NCBI GenBank assembly: GCA_023399275.1
Contig: JAEWQH010000037.1
Span: 1-45,128 of the forward strand
Origin: Bacillota bacterium
GTDB lineage: Bacteria > Bacillota > Clostridia > Christensenellales > CAG-138
Direction: 5' to 3'
DNA: 45,128 nt
Positions 7,659 through 17,716 of the stretch are shown piece by piece (the first letter of the stretch is position 1; each line of letters begins with the position of its first letter). Below the pieces are notes generated by a model that did no database searches, was not told the DNA's origin, and worked only from the letters and a program-made list of their open reading frames with translations. Position numbers and translations under genes: made by a program.

Positions 7659-8759
7659 TTAGGACTGCACGAGGTACGCGTGGATAAACGGCTCCAGCTC
7701 GCCGTCCATCACGGCCTGGATGTTTCCGTTTTCCGCGCCGGTGCGGTGATCCTTCACCAGCGTATACGGCTGGAAGACATAGCTGCGGATCTGGCTGCCC
7801 CACTCGATCTTCTTCATCTCGCCCTTGATCTGGCTCATCTGCTCCTCGCGCTCACGCTCCTGCAGCTCCAGCAGCTTGCCGCGCAGCATGCGCATGGCAG
7901 TCTCCTTGTTTTGCAGCTGGCTGCGCTCATTTTGGCACTGCACCACGATGCCGGTCGGCAGGTGTGTGATGCGGATGGCGGAGCTGGTCTTGTTGACGTG
8001 CTGGCCGCCCGCGCCGCTGGAGCGATAGGTGTCTATGCGCAGATCGTCGGTCTCGATCTTGATGTCGCCCGCGTCGTCGTCGAAGATCGGCGTGACATCC
8101 AGCGAGGAAAACGACGTGTGGCGCCGCCCGCTGCTGTCGAAGGGGGAGATGCGCACCAGGCGGTGCACGCCCTTTTCCGCTTTGAGGTAGCCGTAGGCAT
8201 TCTCGCCGTCCACCTCGAAGGTGACGGACTTCACGCCCGCCTCGTCCCCGTCGAGCAAATCCAGCTCGCGGACGGTCCAGCCGCGGTTCTCGCAGTAGCG
8301 CGTATACATGCGGTAGAGCATCTCGGTCCAGTCCTGTGCCTCCGTGCCGCCGGCGCCTGCGTGCAGAGAGAGCACGGCGTTGACGCTGTCGTATGGGCCT
8401 TTGAGCATCTGCTCCATGCGCAGGCGCTCGATGGCCTCGCCGACGGCTTCGCTCTCCGCCTTGATCTCGTCCACGAGGCTATCGTCCTGCTCTTCCTCAG
8501 CCATCTCGATGAGCGCGCCGAGGTCGTCGTAGCGCGCCTTGAGTTTGTTGTAGCGCTCCAGCTTGCCTTGCAGCTGGCGTGAGCGCTGGGTGATCTTGTT
8601 GGCGCTGTCCACGTCGTTCCAGAAGTCCGGTGCAGACATCTGATCCTCCAGCGCCAGAATCTCTTCTTTCAAGCTTTCGGGGCCGAGTGCCGTGCGGCAT
8701 TCGGTCAGCTGCCCGGCGTAGTCGCCGAGGCGCATCTTATACTCGTCCAGTGGGATCAT
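7659..8759 (-). CDS. prfB: Peptide chain release factor 2
   Basis: Ends translation at UGA and UAA codons; 366 aa, family length. The catalytic GGQ is in YRSSGAGGQHVNKT and the stop-recognition SPF tripeptide is in RISPFDSSGRRHTSF. The gene is one uninterrupted frame: there is no in-frame stop near codon 25, so the programmed +1 frameshift that controls RF2 in many bacteria is absent. It follows secA by 45 bp, a gene pair common in Firmicutes. Confidence 0.97.
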   Translation of the reverse strand: MIPLDEYKMRLGDYAGQLTECRTALGPESLKEEILALEDQMSAPDFWNDVDSANKITQRSRQLQGKLERYNKLKARYDDLGALIEMAEEEQDDSLVDEIKAESEAVGEAIERLRMEQMLKGPYDSVNAVLSLHAGAGGTEAQDWTEMLYRMYTRYCENRGWTVRELDLLDGDEAGVKSVTFEVDGENAYGYLKAEKGVHRLVRISPFDSSGRRHTSFSSLDVTPIFDDDAGDIKIETDDLRIDTYRSSGAGGQHVNKTSSAIRITHLPTGIVVQCQNERSQLQNKETAMRMLRGKLLELQEREREEQMSQIKGEMKKIEWGSQIRSYVFQPYTLVKDHRTGAENGNIQAVMDGELEPFIHAYLVQS

Positions 8760-8804
8760 AGGTCCTCCGTGTCGGCTCTCGGTCGTTGTGCCCGGCGTGC
8801 CGGT

Positions 8805-11561
<2,757 letters not shown>

Positions 11562-11691
11562 TCGGAAAACTCCTTTGTGTTTCATTCCGTGGGCGATTGC
11601 GTTTTTTCTGATGCGGGGCCGGGATCAGCCGTGCCACCCGGCCGGTTCGGCGCGCAAAAAGGCATTCGTCCGCATAATACCCTAAGTTTGA

Positions 11692-11720
11692 AGTATAGCA
11701 GAAAACCGTCCGTATCGCAA
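11692..11720 (-). promoter_or_regulatory. Predicted secA promoter (extended -10)
   Basis: Minus strand -35 TTGCGA (11720-11715), 17-bp spacer, -10 TATACT (11697-11692) preceded by TGC, an extended -10. It is 131 bp before the secA start. Confidence 0.55.
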
Positions 11721-11774
11721 CAAAAAAGCCCCCGGCTGCGGCGGAGAAGGGCTGCCGCGGCGCGCGCGCTGGAA

Positions 11775-11803
11775 TTGACAAACCAACTCAAAGAGGATAT
11801 CCT
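11775..11803 (+). promoter_or_regulatory. Predicted leuS promoter
   Basis: Consensus -35 TTGACA (11775-11780), 17-bp spacer, -10 TATCCT (11798-11803). It lies 35 bp before the leuS start codon, so the leader is under 30 nt. That leaves no room for a T-box, and no T-box consensus is seen. Confidence 0.65.
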
Positions 11804-11817
11804 ACATATTTAGGATA
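11798..11817. repeat. Inverted repeat overlapping leuS -10
   Basis: TATCCTA / TAGGATA, a perfect 7-bp repeat around a 6-bp centre, covers the -10 and the likely transcription start of leuS. It could be an operator; no regulator is known. Confidence 0.4.
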
Positions 11818-11837
11818 GTTTCGGAGGATTGAGTTTC

Positions 11838-14246
11838 ATGCAGGAACGCTACGACCCGCAGGCCATAGAGGCCAAGTGGCAGAAGATCTGGGCGGATACC
11901 CGTTGTTTTGAGGCAAAGACCGGCTCTGAAAAGCCCAAGTATTTCCCGATGATCGAGTTTCCCTATCCTTCGGGGCAGGGGCTTCACGTCGGTCATCCGC
12001 GCCCGTTTACCGCGATGGACGTCATCGCGCGCAAGCGCCGGCTCGAGGGCTACAACGTGCTTTATCCCATCGGCTACGACGCCTTCGGCCTGCCGACGGA
12101 GAACTACGCCATCAAGACCGGCATCCATCCGGCCAAGGTGACCCACGACAACATCATCCGCTTCCGTAGCCAGCTGCAGCGGCTTGGCTATTCCTTCGAT
12201 TATTCGCGCGAGGTCAACACGAGCGATCCAGACTACTATAAGTGGACGCAGTGGATCTTCCTCAAGTTCTACGAAAAGGGGCTGGCCTATAAGGCGGAGA
12301 TCCCGATCAACTTCTGCACGAGCTGCAAGGTCGGCCTTGCCAACGAAGAGGTCGTGGACGGCGTTTGCGAGCGCTGCGGCGGCGAGGTGGTGCGCATGGT
12401 GCGCTCCCAGTGGATGCTCAAGATCACGGCGTATGCCCAGCGGCTGATCGACGATCTCGACACGGTGGACTACCTCGAGAAGATCAAAGCGCAGCAGATC
12501 AACTGGATCGGCCGCAGCGAGGGCACGCTGGTGGACTTCCGCCTGGCGGGGCTCGACGAGAAGCTCACAGTCTTCACCACCCGGCCGGATACGCTCTTTG
12601 GCGCGACCTATATGGTCGTCTCCCCGGAGCATCCGCTCATCGAGCAGTATCAGAGCAGAATTGCGAACCTAGACGCGGTGCGCGCCTATCAGAAGGCCGC
12701 CGCCGCCAAGAGCGACTTTGAGCGCAGCGAGCTGGCAAAGGAAAAGACCGGCGTACCGCTCGAGGGCGTCTATGCCGTCAACCCCGTAAACGGGAAAGAA
12801 ATCCCGGTTTGGACCTCCGACTATGTGCTCATGGGCTACGGCACGGGCGCGATCATGGCCGTGCCTGCGCATGACGAGCGCGACTATGCGTTTGCAAAGG
12901 TCTTCGGCCTGCCGATCATCGAGGTGGTCGCAGGCGGCGACGTGGAGAAAGAGGCGTATACCGACTGTTCGCATGGCAGGATGGTCAACTCCGGCTTTCT
13001 CGACGGGATGGAGGTTTCGGAGGCGATCCCCGCGATCATCGACTACCTCGTCAAAGAGGGCATCGGCGCGCGCAAGGTGAACTACAAGCTGCGAGACTGG
13101 GTCTTCTCACGCCAGCGTTACTGGGGCGAACCCATCCCCCTGGTCTACTGCGAGAGCTGCGGTTGGGTGCCGATTCCCTACGACCAGCTGCCGCTCAAGC
13201 TGCCGATGCTGGACGATTTTTCGCCCACCGACGACGGCAGCAGCTGTCTGGCGCGCGCAAAGGACTGGCTGCATACCACCTGCCCAAAGTGCGGGGGCCC
13301 CGCGACCCGCGAGGCGGATACCATGCCAAACTGGGCGGGTTCAAGCTGGTATTTCCTGCGCTATACCGACGCGCACAACGATAAGGAATTTGCCGGCCGC
13401 GAAGCGCTGGATTACTGGATGCCCGTGGACTGGTATAACGGCGGTATGGAGCACACCACGCTGCATCTGCTTTATTCCCGCTTCTGGCATAAGTTTCTCT
13501 TCGACCTCGGCCTTGTGCCCACAAGCGAACCGTATAAGAAGCGCACCAGCCACGGCATGGTGCTCGGCAGCAACGGCGAGAAGATGAGCAAATCCCGCGG
13601 CAACGTGGTCAACCCGGACGACTACATCCCCGTGTACGGCGCAGATAGCTTCCGCACCTACATCATGTTCATGGGCGCGTTCGACCAACCGATCCCGTGG
13701 AATGAACAAGGGACGCGCGGCTGCCGGCGCTTCCTCGACCGCGTCTGGGCACTGCAGGACATGGTTCACGGCGAGGGCGATACCGACGCCGAGATGAGAA
13801 GAAAGGTTCACGCTACCATCAAGAAGGTCGGCGAGGACTATGAGCGCATGAAGTTCAACACCGCCATCGCGGCCATGATGGCGCTGACCAACGATTTCTA
13901 CGCCAAAGGCACGCTCACGCGGGACGAGCTGCATACGCTGGCGATCCTGCTTTCGCCCGTCGCCCCGCATATCTGCGAGGAGATCAGTGAAGCGCTCGGC
14001 CGCGGGCCGCTGCAGCTTGCCAAGTGGCCGGCTTACGATGAGAGCGCGCTGGTTGAGGACGCGGTGGAATACGGCGTGCAGGTCAACGGAAAAGTGCGCG
14101 GCCGCGTTACGCTGCCCGCGGCGATGGAGGCGAAGGAGGTCGAGGCCGCCGCGCTCGCCTGCGAGGAGGTCCAGCCGTATCTCGAGGGCAAGAGTGTGCG
14201 TAAGATCATCGTCGTGCGCAACATCGTCAACATCGTGGTCGGCTGA
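11838..14246 (+). CDS. leuS: Leucyl-tRNA synthetase
   Basis: Charges tRNA-Leu; 802 aa, bacterial-type length. The class I HIGH motif appears as HVGH in PYPSGQGLHVGHPR and the KMSKS loop is intact (GEKMSKSRGNVVNPDDYI). The CP1 editing region contains TTRPDTLFGATYMV and GYGTGAIMAVPAHDERD. Two CxxC pairs (CTSC...CERC) and a later CESC/CPKC set look like zinc knuckles. A TTG nine bases upstream is in frame, but GGAGG is 10 nt before the ATG at 11838. Single-gene unit divergent from secA. Confidence 0.97.
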   Translation: MQERYDPQAIEAKWQKIWADTRCFEAKTGSEKPKYFPMIEFPYPSGQGLHVGHPRPFTAMDVIARKRRLEGYNVLYPIGYDAFGLPTENYAIKTGIHPAKVTHDNIIRFRSQLQRLGYSFDYSREVNTSDPDYYKWTQWIFLKFYEKGLAYKAEIPINFCTSCKVGLANEEVVDGVCERCGGEVVRMVRSQWMLKITAYAQRLIDDLDTVDYLEKIKAQQINWIGRSEGTLVDFRLAGLDEKLTVFTTRPDTLFGATYMVVSPEHPLIEQYQSRIANLDAVRAYQKAAAAKSDFERSELAKEKTGVPLEGVYAVNPVNGKEIPVWTSDYVLMGYGTGAIMAVPAHDERDYAFAKVFGLPIIEVVAGGDVEKEAYTDCSHGRMVNSGFLDGMEVSEAIPAIIDYLVKEGIGARKVNYKLRDWVFSRQRYWGEPIPLVYCESCGWVPIPYDQLPLKLPMLDDFSPTDDGSSCLARAKDWLHTTCPKCGGPATREADTMPNWAGSSWYFLRYTDAHNDKEFAGREALDYWMPVDWYNGGMEHTTLHLLYSRFWHKFLFDLGLVPTSEPYKKRTSHGMVLGSNGEKMSKSRGNVVNPDDYIPVYGADSFRTYIMFMGAFDQPIPWNEQGTRGCRRFLDRVWALQDMVHGEGDTDAEMRRKVHATIKKVGEDYERMKFNTAIAAMMALTNDFYAKGTLTRDELHTLAILLSPVAPHICEEISEALGRGPLQLAKWPAYDESALVEDAVEYGVQVNGKVRGRVTLPAAMEAKEVEAAALACEEVQPYLEGKSVRKIIVVRNIVNIVVG

Positions 14247-14353
14247 GCGGCCGGCAGCGCAGGCGCTTCGCCAATCGGTTGAGCAGCGCAGCGGATGCAA
14301 GAGAAACAAGGCTCTCCGTCAATAGTTGGGGGGAGCAGTAGACTAAGAGGAGC

Positions 14354-14389
14354 AAAGGGAGCCGGTCGCGAGAGCGAACGGCTCCCTTT
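14354..14389 (+). terminator. leuS terminator, strong hairpin
   Basis: Perfect 11-bp stem AAAGGGAGCCG / CGGCTCCCTTT, with a small inner TCGC/GCGA helix capped by GAGA. It is 108 bp after the leuS stop. The U-run is only the three Ts that close the stem, so it may work in either direction. Confidence 0.55.
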
Positions 14390-14455
14390 CAGTCTGCACC
14401 CCGGCAGGACGCGACCGATCCTCGCGGCGGTGTTGACAGATTTGATCGGAAGGAT

Positions 14456-14492
14456 GTAAAACGGCTCCCCGCGCGTGGTGCGCGGGGAGCCG
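14456..14492 (-). terminator. Terminator of the magnesium ATPase gene
   Basis: Perfect 13-bp stem CGGCTCCCCGCGC / GCGCGGGGAGCCG with a 5-nt loop, followed on the minus strand by TTTTAC. It starts 17 bp after the stop of the gene at 14510. Confidence 0.85.
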
Positions 14493-14509
14493 GAGACCGT
14501 CTCGCGGCG

Positions 14510-17146
14510 CTACAGCCACTCGCCGAAGCGCCGGATATACCAGCCCTTGACGAGCTGCGTCATCACGCAGTAGCCGGCCAGGAGCAGCACCAGCCAAGGC
14601 ACGAATGCCAGCGGGAGCGTGGCGAGGTCCAGCCCGCGTGCGATGGAGGTGAATACCAGCACGATGGCGACGATGGCGACCGAGAGCGTGGAGGCCACCA
14701 GCGGCGCCGAAGCCCGGCTCTGGAGGAACGGCAGCTTGCCCGTGCGGATCATATGGACGATCAATATCTGTGAGAGGGTCCCAAAGAGGAACCATCCGGC
14801 CTGAAACAGCGGGGCAAGCGCCGGGGTATTTGCGCGCAGGATCCACCACAGCACCGCGAAGCACAGCAGATCGAAGACCGAGCTGAGCGGGCCGAGCAAC
14901 AGCATGAAGCGCCGGATGCCGCCGGTCTCCCAGCGCCGCGGCGAGAGCAGGTACTCCTTGTCTACGCGGTCAAACGGGATGCCGATCTGCGAGAAGTCGC
15001 AAAGCAGGTTCTGGGTGAGGATGTGCACGGGCAGCATCGGCAAAAACGGCAGGAAGATGCTCGCAGCCATCACGGAGATCATGTTTCCGAAGTTGCCGGA
15101 GACCGTCATCTTGATGTATTTCATGATGTTTCCGAAGGTGCGCCGTCCCTCGATAACGCCTTCCTCCAGCACCATCAGGTCTTTTTTGAGCAGTATGATG
15201 TCGGCGGTCTCCTTGGCGATATCCACGCCGCTGTCTACGGAGACGCCGACGTCCGCCGCGCGGAGCGCGGGCGCGTCGTTGATGCCGTCTCCCATGTAAC
15301 CGACGGTGTGCCCGTTTTTTTGCAGCGCGCCCACGACGCGTTTTTTTTGCGAGGGGGAGAGTTTGCTGAACAGGTCGCAGGATTGCACCGCTTCGCAGAG
15401 CGCCGCGTCGCTCATGGACTCCACATCGCTGCCGGAGAGGCAGCGTTCGGCGGCGATGCCGACCTTCTTGCAGACCTTGACCGCAACGCCCTCGCTATCC
15501 CCGGTTAAAACGACGACGCGCACCCCGTGCGCACGCAGCGCGGCAAGCGCCTGCTTTGCGCTCTCCTTCGGCGGATCAAGAAACCCGACGAAGCCGATGA
15601 GCACCATGTCGCTCTCGTCCGCAACGCCGAAGGCGTCGCTCCCCGCCACGTCGTTTTTCTGCGCAACGGCGAGCACGCGCAGCCCCTCACGGTTGTGCTG
15701 CTGATAGACGCGCATGGCCTCGCCGAGGGCGGCCTCGTCCATCGGACGGACGGAGCCGTCGAGCTCAATGTACTTGCAGATGGAGACGACCTCCTCAACC
15801 GCGCCTTTTGTGATGAGCTGCCGCTTGCCCCCCGCGCTTTCGAGCACGACGCTCATGCGGCGGCGCGCAAAGTCAAACGGAATCTCATCCACGCAGGTAT
15901 AGCGCGCAAGATACGGCTCGAGCCCGCGCTCGTTGGCGCGGTTGATGATCGCGAGGTCGATGAGGTTTTTCAGCCCCGTTTGAAAGTAGCTGTTGAGATA
16001 TGCGTGGCGCAGGATACGCGGGTCGTCGTTTCCATGCAGGTCCATGTATTTTTCGAGTACGATCTTGTCCTCGGTCAGCGTGCCCGTCTTATCGGTGCAG
16101 AGCACGTCCATCTCGCCGAAGGTTTGGATGGCGGACAGCGTCTTGACGATGGTCTGGTGCTTCGCCATGGAGACGGCGCCGCGCGCGAGCGTGGACGTCA
16201 TGATCATCGGCAGCATCTCCGGCGTGAGGCCCACCGCCACGGTGACCGCAAAGAGCAGCGCCGCGCCCCAGTCGCCCTTTGTCAGCCCGTTGATGACGAA
16301 TATGACGGGCACCATGACGAGCATGAAGCGCATAAGCAGGCGGGAAACGGACTCCACGCCGCGCTCGAAGCTGTTTTTGGAGCGATCGCCGCTCAGGCTC
16401 TGCGCCATGGAGCCGAAATAGGTATCGTTTCCGGTGGTCAAAACCAACGCGGTCGCGCTGCCGCTTAGCAAGTTGGTGCCCAGAAAGCCGATGTTGGCCA
16501 GATTGGTGAGCGCATCCTTTTCGCCGCCGCGCGCCGAGGCAAACTTCTCCACGGGGGCGGATTCCCCCGTCAGCGCGGACTGCGCAAGAAACGCGTCCTT
16601 CGTCGCCAGAAAGCGCACGTCGCCGGGGAGCATATCGCCCGCGGAGAGGCGGACGATATCGCCGGGCACAACCTCGTCGAGGTTGATCTCCGTAACGGCG
16701 CCATCGCGCCAGACGTCGGCCTTGTTGGAGATCATCTTGGAGAGCTTCGCCGCCGCGTTGTTCGACTTCTCCCCCTGAAAGAAAGAGACGGCGCTGGAGA
16801 GAAGGATCAGGGCGACGATGATGGCGGCCGTCGTAACGTCCGCCTTTTGCGCCAGCAAGACGTCCGTCACAAATGTGATGACCGCTACGAGAAACAGCAC
16901 CAAATTGAAGGGGTTGACGAGCGCCTCGAGCAGCCGGCTCAGCACGCCCTTTTCCTTGCCGGTGACGATCGTGTTTCGGCCGACCTTCTCCAGCTTTTCC
17001 TCCGCCGCGGTGGAGCTGATGCCCCGCGCGGAGGTCTCCAGCAGGGTCAGCAGAGCCTGCTCCTCCATGCGGGAATAGCGGCGCAGTGCCGCTTCGCACA
17101 CGTTTTTCTGCTGCGTGAGATCGGGTGTTTTTTGTTTGAAGAGCAT
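14510..17146 (-). CDS. mgtA: Magnesium-transporting P-type ATPase (type IIIB)
   Basis: 878-aa inner-membrane ATPase that imports Mg2+. The actuator motif is ALTGESAPVEK, the phosphorylated aspartate lies in CTDKTGTLTED near residue 350, and the hinge is MGDGINDAPALRAADVG. The stretch FGNMISVMAASIFLPFLPM and the end of the following helix pair (QNLLCDFSQIGIP) are typical of MgtA/MgtB rather than Ca2+ pumps. About 10 membrane segments. The frame is open for 78 more codons upstream, but the start MLFKQKTPDL has AAAGGATG spaced 6-7 nt and fits homologues. Preceded by a 34-codon leader ORF; ended by the hairpin at 14456-14492. Confidence 0.93.
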   Translation of the reverse strand: MLFKQKTPDLTQQKNVCEAALRRYSRMEEQALLTLLETSARGISSTAAEEKLEKVGRNTIVTGKEKGVLSRLLEALVNPFNLVLFLVAVITFVTDVLLAQKADVTTAAIIVALILLSSAVSFFQGEKSNNAAAKLSKMISNKADVWRDGAVTEINLDEVVPGDIVRLSAGDMLPGDVRFLATKDAFLAQSALTGESAPVEKFASARGGEKDALTNLANIGFLGTNLLSGSATALVLTTGNDTYFGSMAQSLSGDRSKNSFERGVESVSRLLMRFMLVMVPVIFVINGLTKGDWGAALLFAVTVAVGLTPEMLPMIMTSTLARGAVSMAKHQTIVKTLSAIQTFGEMDVLCTDKTGTLTEDKIVLEKYMDLHGNDDPRILRHAYLNSYFQTGLKNLIDLAIINRANERGLEPYLARYTCVDEIPFDFARRRMSVVLESAGGKRQLITKGAVEEVVSICKYIELDGSVRPMDEAALGEAMRVYQQHNREGLRVLAVAQKNDVAGSDAFGVADESDMVLIGFVGFLDPPKESAKQALAALRAHGVRVVVLTGDSEGVAVKVCKKVGIAAERCLSGSDVESMSDAALCEAVQSCDLFSKLSPSQKKRVVGALQKNGHTVGYMGDGINDAPALRAADVGVSVDSGVDIAKETADIILLKKDLMVLEEGVIEGRRTFGNIMKYIKMTVSGNFGNMISVMAASIFLPFLPMLPVHILTQNLLCDFSQIGIPFDRVDKEYLLSPRRWETGGIRRFMLLLGPLSSVFDLLCFAVLWWILRANTPALAPLFQAGWFLFGTLSQILIVHMIRTGKLPFLQSRASAPLVASTLSVAIVAIVLVFTSIARGLDLATLPLAFVPWLVLLLAGYCVMTQLVKGWYIRRFGEWL

Positions 17147-17235
17147 ATGACACATCCTTTCATACATCGGTCTGCAAGGAGGGAATCGTGTATGAACAGG
17201 ACAGCAGCCGTTCCGTTTCCGGCGGAAAGAAATGC

Positions 17236-17340
17236 TTATGGATTGCGGCGAAAAGCAACGCGCCGCGCGTATAAGCGGAGAGCCGCACAGATGACGGAAC
17301 CGGTCGTACTGAACCCGTCCCCGGTACTTCGGTCTGGCAT
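17236..17340 (-). CDS. Possible 34-aa leader peptide of the Mg2+ ATPase gene
   Basis: Short ORF starting MPDRSTGDGF, with the strong Shine-Dalgarno AGGAGGTGAAAAGCA directly before its ATG. It ends in a basic stretch (RLYARRVAFRRNP) 90 bp before the ATPase start, within the predicted mRNA leader. No M-box consensus was recognised in this leader. By analogy with mgtL of Salmonella it may be a regulatory uORF, but sequence and length differ, and it could be a small protein in its own right. Confidence 0.45.
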   Translation of the reverse strand: MPDRSTGDGFSTTGSVICAALRLYARRVAFRRNP

Positions 17341-17388
17341 TGCTTTTCACCTCCTGTATGCGTTGTTTGATCCAAATCAATTCATTCT

Positions 17389-17417
17389 ATTCTATCGCAA
17401 GGGGGAAAAAAACACAA
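17389..17417 (-). promoter_or_regulatory. Predicted promoter of leader ORF and Mg2+ ATPase
   Basis: Minus strand -10 TAGAAT (17394-17389; five of six) with a poor -35 TTGTGT (17417-17412) at 17 bp. A second TAGAAT begins five bases later (17389-17384). It lies about 45 bp before the leader ORF. Confidence 0.4.
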
Positions 17418-17482
17418 ACCACAGTTTCCGGCGTGTCCCGGTGCCGTCGATTCCGGCCAAAATATATGAAAAATCGTCGTTG

Positions 17483-17509
17483 TTAGCACTCTCGTGCGAT
17501 TGATGCTAA
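17483..17509 (+). promoter_or_regulatory. CIRCE-like HrcA operator upstream of lon
   Basis: TTAGCACTC is an exact left half of the CIRCE element (TTAGCACTC-N9-GAGTGCTAA). After exactly 9 bp comes TGATGCTAA, which matches the right half at six of nine positions. It ends 3 bp before the lon -35. HrcA control of lon as a heat-shock gene is the inference; hrcA is not in the window. Confidence 0.6.
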
Positions 17510-17512
17510 AAG

Positions 17513-17542
17513 TTCACACTGTTGTGGTCTTGACGTTACAAT
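17513..17542 (+). promoter_or_regulatory. Predicted sigma-A promoter of lon
   Basis: -35 TTCACA (17513-17518), 18-bp spacer, -10 TACAAT (17537-17542), five of six matches each. The leader before the lon start would be about 165 nt. Confidence 0.65.
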
Positions 17543-17716
17543 ATGCCGCTTTCGTTGTTTGCATTGGCGAATTCCAGCCGTTATACTGATACTGCAAACC
17601 ATGATCATGGGCTATATGTATGCATAGCCCGGGTGCCATGGGGCGCATCGCACAGGAACACGCAGGACAAGTCAAGGGGAATGGAGTCCACCGCCCCTGT
17701 TGGAGGTGAAGACAGA

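Noticed and set aside
11721..11765. GC-rich inverted repeat with a T-run upstream of the secA promoter
   Set aside because: The stem is weak (about 5 bp with a long loop) and no minus-strand gene lies upstream to be terminated.
17147..17340. M-box (Mg2+) riboswitch in the ATPase leader
   Set aside because: The conserved M-box strings and stem order were not found; only local stems and the leader ORF are seen.
17296..17380. N-terminal extension of the Mg2+ ATPase from a TTG near 17380
   Set aside because: The frame is open, but the TTG has no ribosome site, the extension is unlike the family, and a well-placed AAAGGATG serves the ATG at 17146.
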